Positions 1 to 9,399 are shown, numbered from the stretch's first letter. The stretch: DNA of 64,000 nt from Mesorhizobium sp. J428 (GCF_024699925.1 NZ_JAJOMX010000001.1:1836001-1900000); one strand, 5' to 3'. The notes: generated from the letters alone by a model not told the origin. Program-made: numbers and translations.

Positions 1-47
1 GGTGAGGGGCAACGCGGACAGCGCAAGAGCGACGCCATCAGCCAGCC

Positions 48-761
48 TCACGCTGCCTCGCTCACCCTCACTTCCCCGCCATTCAAAAACACCGCCTTGT
101 CGAACAGCCCGAGATCCAGCGGGTTCGGCAGGCGCACGTCGGTCCAGTCCGGCACCGGCTTGCGCGCCGGGTCGTAGGCCCGGTCGATCTGCGAGATGAA
201 GACGAGGACGACGCCGCGACCGGTTGCGAACGCTTTCAGCCGGCGCACCTGCGTCGCGAGGTCGGGATTGTCCCGCTTTTGGTCGAGCAGCTGCAGGTAG
301 TCGATCACGGCGAGCGTGCCGCGCGGCGCCTCGGCAAGCGCCTTCATCACGTGATCCGCGCTGATTGCGTCCGACAGGTCGACCTCGAAGCGCCCCTCCA
401 GGCCAGACGGCTCCGCGCCGATCGCCCGCAGCCGGTCGAGCACGTCTCTCATCGTATATTCGAGCGTGAAGAACACGCTCCTGTGCCCCGCCTTCGCCGC
501 TTCGACGGCAAGTTCCAGGCTGAACAGCGTCTTGCCTTGGCCCGGCCGGGCGCCGACCAGCACGAGATCGCCGGGACTGAGCCGCGCATGCAGATCGCGG
601 GCCGACGTCGACCCTGCGTGCCGCGCGGCGAGCAGGCTCCAGCTTGTGAAGCCTTCCTCGCGGGCGACGCCGTCGAGCGCGGCGTGCAGCGGCACCCTGG
701 CCGAGCGGGCGGCGAGCTTCGCCTTGCGCTTGAGATGGGGAATGGATGCGGTGAGTTTCAT
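48..761 (-). CDS. DnaB-like RecA-fold ATPase (replicative-helicase C-terminal domain only)
   Basis: A 237-residue protein with the core of a DnaB-type helicase domain: Walker A GARPGQGKT at residues 70-78, a TLEYT segment like the catalytic-Glu strand of DnaB near residue 100, Walker B LAVIDYLQLLD at 150-160, and a later FISQIDR segment. The DnaB N-terminal primase-interaction domain is absent; the first 60 residues are basic and unrelated to it. The start has a good ribosome site, GGAGG six bases before ATG. Short stand-alone proteins of this type are usually called DNA helicase in rhizobia, but their role is not established and this is not the chromosomal DnaB. It is transcribed away from lysA, and the stretch to position 1009 holds no other gene. 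Confidence 0.8.
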   Translation of the reverse strand: MKLTASIPHLKRKAKLAARSARVPLHAALDGVAREEGFTSWSLLAARHAGSTSARDLHARLSPGDLVLVGARPGQGKTLFSLELAVEAAKAGHRSVFFTLEYTMRDVLDRLRAIGAEPSGLEGRFEVDLSDAISADHVMKALAEAPRGTLAVIDYLQLLDQKRDNPDLATQVRRLKAFATGRGVVLVFISQIDRAYDPARKPVPDWTDVRLPNPLDLGLFDKAVFLNGGEVRVSEAA

Positions 762-1009
762 CGAATGCCTCCTGATGCGGGCGGTCTTCGCAATCCCTCC
801 TCATGCGTAGCGCCCGAACAGCAGGTTCGACGATCAGATATGCCCCGCATGAAAATGCTTCCCCGTCGGAGGGAGGAGGCTCGGGCCGAGCCGAATCGGA
901 TGATAGGCGAATTGCCGCCGGCATGAAACATCGACGGCATGTGCACATGAGGGTGCAATTAACTGCAATCTCGGTTATGAGCATTTCACATCTCGTTCGG
1001 ACCCGCTCC

Positions 1010-1222
1010 ATGACCACATCCCGCCTGATCCTCTCCACGGTGCTGATCCTCGCCGTCGTCGGCGTGTCGGCCTGCGGCCGTCGCGCGCCGCTCGACCGGC
1101 CGGTCGACGTCCGGCACGAGCAGGAGAAGGAAGCGGCGCGGAAGGCGGGCCGCCCGGAGCCGCAGAAACCGTCGACCGAGACGCCCGAGCGGCCGTTCAT
1201 CCTCGACGGCCTGATCGACTGA
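1010..1222 (+). CDS. Small LptM-like outer-membrane lipoprotein
   Basis: A 70-residue precursor: a short hydrophobic signal peptide (residues 4-20) ending in a lipobox-like GVSAC, then CGRRAPLDRP and a charged, Pro/Glu/Lys-rich tail. This matches the small lipoproteins found directly upstream of lysA across proteobacteria (the YifL/LptM group, which in E. coli helps LptD mature). The mature Cys would be lipidated and the protein held in the outer membrane. It sits 22 bp upstream of lysA on the same strand, so co-transcription is likely. An in-frame ATG at 977 would add 11 residues; the ATG at 1010 gives the more normal signal peptide. The LptM role is inference from size, lipobox and neighbour. 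Confidence 0.75.
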   Translation: MTTSRLILSTVLILAVVGVSACGRRAPLDRPVDVRHEQEKEAARKAGRPEPQKPSTETPERPFILDGLID

Positions 1223-1244
1223 CCCTTTCGCCGGGACCATTTCC

Positions 1245-2510
1245 GTGAACCATTTCGAGTATCGCGACGGCGTCCTCCACGCCGAGGACGTGCCTCTGCC
1301 CGAGATCGCGGCAGCCGTCGGCACGCCGTTCTACTGCTATTCCACCGCCACGCTGACCCGGCATTTCCGCGTCTTCAGCCAAGCCTTCGCCAGCCTCGAC
1401 GCGCTGGTCTGCTACGCGATGAAGGCCAACTCCAACCAGGCGGTGCTGAAGACGCTGGCCAAGCTCGGCTCCGGCGCCGATGTCGTGTCGGAAGGCGAGC
1501 TGCGCCGCGCGCTTGCCGCCGGCATCCCGGCCTCGAAGATCATGTTCTCCGGCGTCGGCAAGACCGCCCGCGAGATGGACTTTGCCCTTTCCGCCGGCAT
1601 CCACTGCTTCAACGTCGAATCCGAGCCCGAGCTGGAGCTGCTCTCCGCGCGCGCGGTCGCCGCCGGCAAGGTGGCGCCCGTCTCGGTGCGCATCAATCCC
1701 GACGTGGATGCCAAGACGCATCGCAAGATCGCGACCGGCAAGGCCGAGAACAAGTTCGGCATTCCGTGGCAGCGCGCCCGCGAGGTCTACGCCCGCGTCC
1801 GCGACCTGCCCGGCGTGCGCGCCGCCGGCATCGACATGCATATCGGCTCGCAGATCACCGAGCTGAAGCCCTTCGACGACGCCTTCGCGCTGCTGGCCGA
1901 GCTCGTCGGCACGCTCCGCGCGGACGGCCACGACATCGCCCATGTCGATCTCGGCGGCGGGCTGGGCGTACCCTACCGCTTCGACAACGACCCCCCGCCG
2001 CTGCCCGACGCCTATGCCGACATCGTGCGCAAGCATGTAACCAAGCTTGGCGTGAAGGTGATCTTCGAGCCCGGCCGGCTCATCGTCGCCAATGCCGGCA
2101 TCCTCGTCTCCGAGGTGATCTACCTCAAGGAAGGCGACGCGAAGAACTTCCTCATCGTCGACGCCGCGATGAACGACCTCATCCGCCCGACACTCTACGA
2201 TGCCTACCACGACATCCGCCCGGTGGTGGAGCAGCCGGCCGAAGCGCCGCGGCTCACCGTCGATGTCGTCGGCCCGGTCTGCGAGACGGGCGATTATCTC
2301 GGCCACGACCGCAACCTGCCGCGCCTTGCAGCCGGAGACCTCATCGCCGTGGGCACGGCGGGCGCCTATGGTGCGGTACAGGCGAGCACCTACAACACCC
2401 GCCTGCTCGTGCCCGAAGTGCTGGTCGACGGCGACCGCTTCCACATCGTGCGCCCGCGCCAGACCTACGAGGACCTGATCGGCCAGGACAGCTTGCCGGA
2501 CTGGCTCTGA
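1245..2510 (+). CDS. lysA: Diaminopimelate decarboxylase LysA
   Basis: PLP enzyme that decarboxylates meso-diaminopimelate to L-lysine and CO2, the last step of lysine synthesis, in the cytoplasm. The 421-residue length is normal. Visible family features are the Schiff-base lysine in YAMKAN (K60), HIGSQI in the barrel, the phosphate-binding GGGLGVPY loop, EPGR, and the CETGDYLG motif whose Cys lies at the dimer active site. Translation starts at a GTG just downstream of the LptM-like gene, the usual order in this order of bacteria. Downstream, 106 bp separate it from the TIGR02302 gene. Nothing is unusual. Confidence 0.97.
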   Translation: MNHFEYRDGVLHAEDVPLPEIAAAVGTPFYCYSTATLTRHFRVFSQAFASLDALVCYAMKANSNQAVLKTLAKLGSGADVVSEGELRRALAAGIPASKIMFSGVGKTAREMDFALSAGIHCFNVESEPELELLSARAVAAGKVAPVSVRINPDVDAKTHRKIATGKAENKFGIPWQRAREVYARVRDLPGVRAAGIDMHIGSQITELKPFDDAFALLAELVGTLRADGHDIAHVDLGGGLGVPYRFDNDPPPLPDAYADIVRKHVTKLGVKVIFEPGRLIVANAGILVSEVIYLKEGDAKNFLIVDAAMNDLIRPTLYDAYHDIRPVVEQPAEAPRLTVDVVGPVCETGDYLGHDRNLPRLAAGDLIAVGTAGAYGAVQASTYNTRLLVPEVLVDGDRFHIVRPRQTYEDLIGQDSLPDWL

Positions 2511-2616
2511 CCCGGACGGCCCGCATTCACGTTTTGGTGGGCTGCCTCGCCTTTGCCGCGTTTGCTGTTATCTTCATACATGAGTCTGCGCGGCTGACGC
2601 GCCGGGCTTCCTGGAG

Positions 2617-5202
2617 ATGATGCGGCCGATGGCGGGCAGCAAGGCGCGAGACGATCGACCCGAAGCGAATGCCGGCATGCTCGGCCGCCTCGCCCGCACG
2701 CGCATGTGGACGACGGCGTCGATGGCGCTCGAGCGCTTCTGGCCGCTGGTCCTGCCGCTCCTCGTCGTCGCCAGCCTGTTCCTGAGCCTGTCCTGGTTCG
2801 GCGTCTTCCGCCTGATGCCGGACTGGCTACGGATCGGCACGGCGGCCGTCTTCGGTCTCGCCGCGCTGGCCGCCCTCTATCCGCTGCGCTTCTTCCGCTG
2901 GCCGGAGCGCGCCTCGGTCGACCGCCGCATCGAGCGCGCCAACGAGCTGGAGCATACGCCCGTCCTCGTCCAGGCCGACAGGCTGACCGGCTCGTCCGAC
3001 GGCTTCGCCGAGGCGCTGTGGCGCGAGCACCAGAAGCGCATGGCCGCGAAGCTCGGCCATCTGTCGAGCGACCTGCCCCGCACCGGCGTGCCGGAGCGCG
3101 ATCCATGGGGCCTGCGCGCCGTCGCACTGCTTCTCCTGGTGACGGCCTTCGCCTTCTCGGCCGGCCCGTTCGGCGGCCGGATCTCGGACGCCTTCCATGC
3201 CGCGCCCGGCGCACCGCCGGTCCCGCCGCGCATCGATGCCTGGGTGACGCCGCCGCCCTATACCGGCAAGCCGCCGATCTTCCTCACCGCCGACGCCAAC
3301 CGCCAGACGGACCTGTTCGAGGCGCCGGAAGGCAGCGACCTCACGTTGCGCGTGACCGGCGGCAGCGGCGAGGAGACCTTGAGCTACTCGCCGCTCGACG
3401 GCGACACGCTCGACATCGCCCCGCAGGGCGAGGCGGCGTCGCCGCAGGCGCAGCGGGCCGGCGTGCGGCAGTTCGCCGGCAAGCTGACGACGGACGGCCT
3501 GCTGATGCTGAAGTCCGGCGACACCGAGATCGGCAGCTGGGCGTTCCAGATCAAGCCGGACACAGCGCCGGCCATCTCCTTCATCGGCGAGCCCAAGCGG
3601 GCGCTGAACGGCACGCTGGAGCTCGCCTACCAGATCCAGGACGACTACGGCGCGGTGTCCGGCAAGGCCGGCTTCGAAATGCTGGAGCCGCAGGCGCCCG
3701 ACGCCCGGCCGCTCTACGGCGAGCCGGAGATGCCGCTCGCCTTGCCCCGCAAGGGCGCGAAGGACGGCGCCGCCAAGACATCCCGCGACCTCACCGAACA
3801 TGTCTGGGCAGGCGTCCCGGTGCGGGTGAAGCTCACCGCCACCGACGCCTCCGGACAGGTCGCGATGAGCGAGGAGAAGGAGTTCCGCATGCCGGAGCGC
3901 CCCTTCACCAATCCGCTCGCCCGGGCGCTGGTGGAGCAGCGGCGCGTGCTCGCGCTCGACGCCAACCGCAGGGACCGCGTTCTCGACCTGATGGAGGGCG
4001 TGATGCTGCGCCCGGACGAGACGATCACCAACCCGTCCCACTGGCTCGCCCTGAACAGCGTCTTCTCCCGCCTGAAGCAGGCAAGGACCGACGACGACCT
4101 GCGTGGCGTCGCCGACTATCTCTGGCAGATCGCGCTCGCGGTCGAGGACGGCGACCTGTCCGCCGCCGAGCGCCGGCTGCGCCAGGCGCAGGAGGCGCTG
4201 AAGAACGCGCTGGAGAACAATGCCAGCGACGAGGAGATCGAGAAGCTGATGAACGAACTGCGCGCGGCGATGCAGGACTTCCTGCGCGAATTCGCCGAGC
4301 GCGCCCAGCGCGACCCGAACATGGCGCAGCAGATGCCGCAGAACGGCCAGGAGCTGCGCCAGAGCGACCTCGAGAAGCTGATGGACCAGATCGAGGAACT
4401 CGCCAAATCAGGCGCGAAGGATCAGGCGCGAGATCTCCTGTCGCAGCTGCAGGACATGATGAACAACCTGCAGGCCGGCCGCCAGCAAAGGCAGCAGGGT
4501 CAGGGCCAGCAGAGCGAGATGCGCCAGCAGATGGACAAGCTCGGCGAGCTGATGCGGCGCCAGCAGGAAATGATGAACGAGACCCACCGCCTCGACCAGA
4601 TGCAGCGCGGCCAGCGCCAGCGCGGTCAGGATCGCGGCGAGCAGCAGGGCCAGGAAGGTCAGCAGGGCGAACAGCAGCAGGGCCAGGGCGGCCAGATGTC
4701 GCCCGAGGAGCTGGCCGAGGCGCTGCGGCAGATGCAACAGGGCCAAGGCCAGCTGCGCGGCGATCTCGGCGAAATCCTCAAGGGCCTCGAAGGCATGGGC
4801 ATCCAGCCCGGCGAAGGCTTCGGCGAGGCCGGCGAGGCGATGGACGGCGCCGGCCAGGCGCTGGGCGAGGCGCAAGGCGAGCAGGCCGTGGGCGAACAGG
4901 GCCGCGCGCTGGAGGCGCTGCGCAAGGGCGCGCAGGACATGATGCAGCAGATGCAGCAGGCCATGCAGGGCGAACAGGGCGGCAGCGAGGAAGGCGGCCG
5001 CCAGCAAAGCTCGGACCGCGACCCGCTCGGCCGGCCGCGCGCCACCACCGGCCCGGATTTCGGCGATACGGTGAAGGTGCCCGACGAGATCGACGTGCAG
5101 CGCGCCCGCGAGATCCTCGACGCCATCCGCAAGCGGCTGGGCAACGCCCTCAGCCCCGAGATCGAGCGCGACTACCTCGAGCGCCTGCTGCAGATGCGGT
5201 AG
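2617..5202 (+). CDS. TIGR02302 / DUF4175 large Gln-rich membrane protein
   Basis: An 861-residue protein of the DUF4175 (TIGR02302) family, restricted to alphaproteobacteria and of unknown function. Two membrane helices lie near residues 43-62 and 70-92 and another near 168-188. A large, probably periplasmic, beta-rich part follows (about 200-430), then a long alpha-helical stretch (about 430-560) and a Gln/Gly/Met-rich low-complexity region (about 565-790) made of imperfect QQGQ-type repeats. The conserved C-terminus contains DFGDTVKVPDEIDVQRA. The start region is ATG ATG with GGAG directly before it, so the second ATG (2620) or an ATG at 2629 may be used. The fixed position after lysA is typical of the group. 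The low-complexity part is antisense-rich in spurious ORFs. Confidence 0.9.
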   Translation: MMRPMAGSKARDDRPEANAGMLGRLARTRMWTTASMALERFWPLVLPLLVVASLFLSLSWFGVFRLMPDWLRIGTAAVFGLAALAALYPLRFFRWPERASVDRRIERANELEHTPVLVQADRLTGSSDGFAEALWREHQKRMAAKLGHLSSDLPRTGVPERDPWGLRAVALLLLVTAFAFSAGPFGGRISDAFHAAPGAPPVPPRIDAWVTPPPYTGKPPIFLTADANRQTDLFEAPEGSDLTLRVTGGSGEETLSYSPLDGDTLDIAPQGEAASPQAQRAGVRQFAGKLTTDGLLMLKSGDTEIGSWAFQIKPDTAPAISFIGEPKRALNGTLELAYQIQDDYGAVSGKAGFEMLEPQAPDARPLYGEPEMPLALPRKGAKDGAAKTSRDLTEHVWAGVPVRVKLTATDASGQVAMSEEKEFRMPERPFTNPLARALVEQRRVLALDANRRDRVLDLMEGVMLRPDETITNPSHWLALNSVFSRLKQARTDDDLRGVADYLWQIALAVEDGDLSAAERRLRQAQEALKNALENNASDEEIEKLMNELRAAMQDFLREFAERAQRDPNMAQQMPQNGQELRQSDLEKLMDQIEELAKSGAKDQARDLLSQLQDMMNNLQAGRQQRQQGQGQQSEMRQQMDKLGELMRRQQEMMNETHRLDQMQRGQRQRGQDRGEQQGQEGQQGEQQQGQGGQMSPEELAEALRQMQQGQGQLRGDLGEILKGLEGMGIQPGEGFGEAGEAMDGAGQALGEAQGEQAVGEQGRALEALRKGAQDMMQQMQQAMQGEQGGSEEGGRQQSSDRDPLGRPRATTGPDFGDTVKVPDEIDVQRAREILDAIRKRLGNALSPEIERDYLERLLQMR

Positions 5203-5205
5203 AAA

Positions 5206-5580
5206 TCAGGCCCTGACCCGCGCCAGGTTCTTTGCCACCACGTCGCGGATCGAGGCGAGCGTGAACGGCTTGAGCAGCACGTCCACCACCACGCCTTCCA
5301 GCTCCGCCGCGCGCTCGCGCTGGTCGGCATAGCCGGTCACCAGCATGATCTTGATGTCGGGGAAGCGCGCCGCGGCTTTGTGCGACATTTCGATCCCGTC
5401 CAGCACCGGCATGCGGATGTCCGACACGACGAGGTCGTAGTCGCCGCCCGCCTGGACGATCCTCGCCAGCCCCTCCTCGCCGTCGCAGGCCACCTCGACC
5501 TGATGGCCTTCGCGCTGCAGGGCGCGGGCCGCCAGCTGGCGCACCGATTCGTCGTCTTCCACCACCAGAAGCCGTGCCAT
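5206..5580 (-). CDS. Single-domain response regulator (CpdR-like receiver)
   Basis: A 124-residue stand-alone receiver domain with no output domain. Key residues are present: acidic pair D9/D10, phospho-acceptor D54 in VVSDIRMP, T82 in VTGYAD, and K104 in LLKPF. The pattern D..GIE, FPDIKIMLVTGYA and KPF is that of CpdR-type receivers, which in Caulobacter and Sinorhizobium control localisation and substrate choice of the ClpXP protease. Which CpdR paralogue this represents cannot be told here. The start was set at the ATG whose first base overlaps the hpt stop codon (TGATG), so the two genes are translationally coupled. No cognate kinase is in view. Confidence 0.85.
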   Translation of the reverse strand: MARLLVVEDDESVRQLAARALQREGHQVEVACDGEEGLARIVQAGGDYDLVVSDIRMPVLDGIEMSHKAAARFPDIKIMLVTGYADQRERAAELEGVVVDVLLKPFTLASIRDVVAKNLARVRA

Positions 5581-6122
5581 CAGGCCTCTCCCTTGACGAT
5601 GCCGACAAAGGGCAGTTCGCGGAAGGCGTGCGCCACGTCCATGCCGTAGCCCACCACGAAATGATCGGGGCAATCGAAGCCGACATAATCCGCGTCGAGC
5701 TTGATCTGCCGGCGCATCCGCTTGTCCAGCAATACGGCGATCGAGCAGCTCTTCGCGCCGCGCTCGAGCATCAGCTTGCGGGCGAACGACAGCGTCTTGC
5801 CTGATTCGAGGATGTCGTCGATCAAAAGCACGTCGCGGCCAGACACGTCGTTGTCGATGTCGCGCAGCACGCGCACCTCGCCGCTGGTGGTGCCGGCGCC
5901 GTAGCTGGAGATGAAGATGAACTCGACCTCGGGCGCCAGGCCGACATCGTGCATGGCGCGGATCAGGTCGGCCGCGAAGATGAAGGAGCCCTTGAGTACG
6001 GAAATGACCAGCAGGTCCTGATACTCATGGGCAGCGATGTCCTTGGCGAGCTCCAGATTGCGCCGGGCGATCGCCGATGCGCTGAACAGGACTTCGATCT
6101 CCTTGCCGCGAACGATTGGCAT
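5580..6122 (-). CDS. hpt: Hypoxanthine phosphoribosyltransferase
   Basis: Purine salvage enzyme that transfers the phosphoribosyl group of PRPP to hypoxanthine (and usually guanine), giving IMP/GMP. At 180 residues it is full length. Diagnostic elements are SVLKGSFIF (residues 41-49, pyrophosphate loop), the SSY pair near the flexible loop, the PRPP-binding motif VLLIDDILESGKT (98-110), and FDCPDHFVVGYGMD near the C-terminus, where the purine-stacking aromatic residue lies. It is upstream of, and overlaps by one base, the receiver gene on the same strand. The gene before it (6122-6762) ends on the base where hpt starts, so all three probably form one operon. Confidence 0.95.
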   Translation of the reverse strand: MPIVRGKEIEVLFSASAIARRNLELAKDIAAHEYQDLLVISVLKGSFIFAADLIRAMHDVGLAPEVEFIFISSYGAGTTSGEVRVLRDIDNDVSGRDVLLIDDILESGKTLSFARKLMLERGAKSCSIAVLLDKRMRRQIKLDADYVGFDCPDHFVVGYGMDVAHAFRELPFVGIVKGEA

Positions 6123-6762
6123 CAGTTCAGTCCTTCCTTGTCGAGCGTCACGGTCACCGAGCGCACGCCCGCTTCCGGCGCGTCGAGGCGGCTGGAAAAG
6201 CGCCGCGATTCGCCGGACGCCATCCGGCCGGCGCCGGTGGTCAACCTGTAACGCGTGACCAGCCCGTCCTGCGCGGTCACGTTGATCATGAGGTCCGGCG
6301 AAACGACGCCGTCGACCGCTGTATTGCGCACTTCGCCGTCGATGAACAGACGTGGGCCGGTCGCGGTGTCGGCAACGCGCGAGGTGAGGCCGGCGATCCG
6401 GACCGTCTCCGCCTCGCCGCGCATCAGCGGCAGGTGACGTGACAGCGTATGCCCGCCGGACATCCAGAAGGCGGCCGCCGCCGCGACGCAGCCGGTGGCC
6501 CAGAAGCCAATCCCGGCCCGGCGCGAGCCACCCCCTGCGTGGCCTTCGCCGTCAGCACATCCATGCCGGCGGGCGGCTGGATCGGGCGGACGGTCGGAGT
6601 ATCGGGCGCGGCGAATGCCGAGACAGCAGGACTGCGCGGAATGGTCACGAACTCGGCGTCCACCACGTCCGCGCCGGCCACGGTCTGGGTCTGCGCGTCC
6701 CGAGGCGCATCGCCAGCCATGATTTCGCCGGAGAGCGGCGGCATGTTCGCGGTGTCGCCCAT
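6122..6762 (-). pseudogene. Membrane-anchored conserved protein, broken by a 1-base frameshift
   Basis: Read on the minus strand, an ORF starts at 6762 (MGDTANMPPL...), runs through an acidic Pro/Ala-rich cytoplasmic part to ...VLTAKATQG, then loses its frame. The continuation (GIGFWATGC then an Ala-rich membrane helix, then a periplasmic domain of about 95 residues ending VTVTLDKEGLN) is in another frame. Adding one G to the run that appears as CCCCC at 6531-6535 joins the parts into one protein of about 213 residues with a single transmembrane helix near the middle. Proteins of this shape lie between ftsE and hpt in related rhizobia; no function is known. Either a real inactivating mutation or a homopolymer base-calling error. 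The downstream part is intact and shows no other damage, which favours error or a very young mutation. Confidence 0.75.
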
Positions 6763-6938
6763 TCGGCGCGGCCATCCTCTTCGGTTTGCCTGTCCCGGAC
6801 CTTGGTCCGGCGCATACTGCGAAATGGTTAATGCTTCGCAACCATTCGCATTCCGGGGCGGGAATTTAACCCCGCATTAACCATGCGGGACGAATGGTCG
6901 GAGCGGTTGCTTCGCCGCAGTTTGTCCGGGAACGAGCC

Positions 6939-7598
6939 TTGATCCGTTTCGAGAATGTCGGCCTGCGCTATGGAATGGGACCGGAGATCCTCCGCGACAT
7001 CACGTTCCATATCCCGCCGAAGTCGTTCCAGTTCCTCAGCGGTCCCTCCGGCGCGGGGAAGACCACCTTGCTGCGCCTGCTGTTCATGTCGCTGAAGCCG
7101 ACGCGCGGGCTCATCACCGTCTTCGGCAAGGACCGCGCCGGCATCGCCCAGCGCGACCTGCCCGCGCTGCGCCGGCGCATCGGCATCGTCTTCCAGGATT
7201 TCCGCCTGCTCGACCACATGACGACCTATGAGAACGTCGCGCTGCCGCTGCGCGTGCGCGGCAAGGAGGAGATGTCCTACCGCAGCGACGTCATCGAGCT
7301 GCTCAAATGGGTCGGGCTCGGCGAGCGCATGCATGTGCTGCCGCCCGTGCTCTCCGGCGGCGAAAAGCAGCGCGCCGCGATCGCCCGCGCGCTGATCGAG
7401 CAGCCGGAGATGCTGCTCGCCGACGAGCCGACCGGCAATGTCGATCCGCCGCTCGCCCGCCGCCTGCTGCGCCTCTTCATCGAGCTCAACCGCTCCGGCA
7501 CCGCCGTCGTCATCGCCACCCACGACCTGGCGCTGATGGACCAGGTCGACGCCCGGCGGATGATCCTCGCCAACGGACGGCTGGACATCCATGACTGA
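6939..7598 (+). CDS. ftsE: Cell division ATP-binding protein FtsE
   Basis: ATPase of the FtsEX complex, which in the inner membrane transmits cytoplasmic state to periplasmic peptidoglycan hydrolases during division. With the TTG start at 6939 the protein is 219 residues and begins MIRFENVGLRYG, the normal family N-terminus; an in-frame ATG at 6894 would add 15 residues with no counterpart known to me. Walker A GPSGAGKT at 35-42, Q-loop at VFQDFRLLDH (84-93), signature LSGGEKQR (138-145), Walker B MLLADEP (158-164), and a switch His in ATHD. The stop overlaps the ftsX start by 8 bases. It diverges from the frameshifted membrane-protein gene. Confidence 0.93.
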   Translation: MIRFENVGLRYGMGPEILRDITFHIPPKSFQFLSGPSGAGKTTLLRLLFMSLKPTRGLITVFGKDRAGIAQRDLPALRRRIGIVFQDFRLLDHMTTYENVALPLRVRGKEEMSYRSDVIELLKWVGLGERMHVLPPVLSGGEKQRAAIARALIEQPEMLLADEPTGNVDPPLARRLLRLFIELNRSGTAVVIATHDLALMDQVDARRMILANGRLDIHD

Positions 7599-8562
7599 TC
7601 CCGTCGCCGTGAAGGTCGCCCAGGCCAGGCCGGAAGCCGCGCCGCGCAAGATGCAGCCGATCGTGCCGGCCGGCACCGTCGCCGGCAACGCGCTGGTTCT
7701 GGTCATCGCGATCATGACCTTCCTGTCCTGCCTCACGCTCGGCGCCGTCACGCTTGTGCGCGACACCGCCTCGATGTGGCAGAGCCAGATCTCGCGGGAG
7801 GCGACGATCCAGGTCAAGCCGGCCGATGGGCTGGACATGGAGGCCGCGCTCGTGACCGTGCAGGAGATCGTCCGCGAATTTCCGGGCGTGCGGGAGGCCC
7901 GCATCGTCGACCGCGAGGCGACGGCCCGCCTTTTGTCGCCCTGGCTCGACGAAGGGCTCGATCTCGACGAGCTGCCGGTGCCGCGGCTGGTGATCGTGAC
8001 CATCGACGAGAGCGCGCCGCCCGATTTCGCCGCGATCCGCGCCGCGCTCGCCCAGGAGGTGCCCGCCGCCAAGCTCGACGACCACCGCACCTGGATCGAC
8101 CGGCTCATCTCGATGGCGCGCACCACCGTCGCCATCGGCATCGCGACGCTGGGGCTGATCCTCGCCGCCACCGTGCTGACCGTCGTCTTCGCCACCCGCG
8201 GCGCCATGGCCGGCAACGGCCAGATCATCGAGGTGCTGCATTTCGTCGGCGCGGAGGCGAGCTTCATCGCCAGCGAGTTCCGCCGCCATTTCCTGCTGAT
8301 CGGCGCCAAGGGCGCGGCCGCCGGCGGCTTGGCGGCGATCCTGGTCTTCATCGCCTTCGGCTGGTGGTCCTCCCGCAACATGGCGACGCCGGAGGCCGAC
8401 CAGGCCGCTGCCCTGTTCGGCAATTTCGCCATCGGCCTCGCCGGCTATCTCGGCGTCGCCGTCATCGTCGGACTGGTCGCCGTGCTCACCGCCGCCACTT
8501 CCCAGGTCACGGTCGTGTCCTATCTGCATGACATAGACGTGCCCGGACGGAGCGAGATGTGA
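7591..8562 (+). CDS. ftsX: Cell division protein FtsX (permease-like)
   Basis: Membrane partner of FtsE; it has a permease fold but is thought to control peptidoglycan hydrolases rather than transport. The 323 residues include a first transmembrane helix near 29-53, a periplasmic domain of roughly 120 residues (about 55-175), then three helices near 178-200, 238-262 and 278-305, the standard FtsX topology. The start codon lies inside the end of ftsE, so translation is coupled. The alphaproteobacterial version has a cytoplasmic N-terminus rich in Pro/Ala, as here. The following YdcF gene lies on the same strand. Confidence 0.93.
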   Translation: MTDPVAVKVAQARPEAAPRKMQPIVPAGTVAGNALVLVIAIMTFLSCLTLGAVTLVRDTASMWQSQISREATIQVKPADGLDMEAALVTVQEIVREFPGVREARIVDREATARLLSPWLDEGLDLDELPVPRLVIVTIDESAPPDFAAIRAALAQEVPAAKLDDHRTWIDRLISMARTTVAIGIATLGLILAATVLTVVFATRGAMAGNGQIIEVLHFVGAEASFIASEFRRHFLLIGAKGAAAGGLAAILVFIAFGWWSSRNMATPEADQAAALFGNFAIGLAGYLGVAVIVGLVAVLTAATSQVTVVSYLHDIDVPGRSEM

Positions 8563-8636
8563 CAATATCCGTTTCGCCACATTCTGCTGGTTCCGGCTGT
8601 TCAAGGACGGCTTTCGGGATTAACCATGGAAGCGCA

Positions 8637-9335
8637 ATGAAGGGGCATTCCGAACAGGGCCCGCACGCCGCCATCGTGACGAAGAGCGCGCGGCGCGGCC
8701 CATGGTTTTTTGTGCGCTGGCTCGCGGCCGGCACGTTCGGCTTGTGCCTGCTTTTCCTGCTCGGCTTCGCCACCTTCGCCAGCCATATCGGCAGCCTCAC
8801 GGCCCCCAGTAACGTGCGCGCCGCCGACGCCATCATCGTCGTGACCGGCGGACAGTCGCGCATCGACGCCGCGGTCGACCTGCTCAGGAGCGGCAAGGGC
8901 AAGCGGCTGCTGATCAGCGGCGTCAACCCGATGGCGAAGCGCGAAGACCTGCGCGCGGCCACCGGCGGCGACCGCGGCCTGTTCGCCTGCTGCGTCGACA
9001 TCGACCACGCCGCGCTCGACACGATCGGCAACGCCGAGGAAAGCGCCAAATGGGTGCGCGGCCACGCCTATGGCAGCGTCATCCTCGTCACCAACAACTA
9101 CCACATGCCACGCACCATGCTGGAAATGCGCCGGCTACTCGACCACGAGGACCTGCAGCCCTATCCGGTGGTGAACACCCGCCTCGACGGCGGCGGCTGG
9201 CTGACAAAGCCCAAGGCGCTGCGCGTCCTGTTCACCGAATACACCAAATACCTCGCCGCCCTGGCGCGCGGCGCCTTCCCCGCCCCCGCCACGCATGGCG
9301 ACGTCGAGATGGTCAACGCGCGGACCGCGAACTGA
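8637..9335 (+). CDS. YdcF family membrane protein (DUF218)
   Basis: A 232-residue protein with one N-terminal transmembrane helix (about residues 24-46) and a DUF218/YdcF domain: DAIIVVTGGQSRIDAAVDL, a GVNP loop, and ILVTNNYHMPRTMLEM, the conserved nucleotide-like fold of the family (E. coli YdcF binds S-adenosylmethionine; SanA and ElyC affect the envelope). The actual activity is not known. I chose the ATG at 8637 because GGAAG lies four bases before it; a GTG at 8559 that overlaps the ftsX stop is also in frame and would add 26 residues without a recognisable feature. It probably belongs to the ftsEX-plsC transcription unit. Confidence 0.87.
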   Translation: MKGHSEQGPHAAIVTKSARRGPWFFVRWLAAGTFGLCLLFLLGFATFASHIGSLTAPSNVRAADAIIVVTGGQSRIDAAVDLLRSGKGKRLLISGVNPMAKREDLRAATGGDRGLFACCVDIDHAALDTIGNAEESAKWVRGHAYGSVILVTNNYHMPRTMLEMRRLLDHEDLQPYPVVNTRLDGGGWLTKPKALRVLFTEYTKYLAALARGAFPAPATHGDVEMVNARTAN

Positions 9336-9399
9336 GCCCGCATCATTGCGTTTTCCGCCGGCTGGTGTAACCACGGCCGGGTTCTTCCGGGCAGGCCAA

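Noticed and set aside
2706..5216. Second plus-strand frame of 836 codons in the TIGR02302 gene
   Set aside because: Frame-shifted reading of the same gene, Arg/Ala-rich; the annotated frame has membrane helices and the conserved C-terminus.
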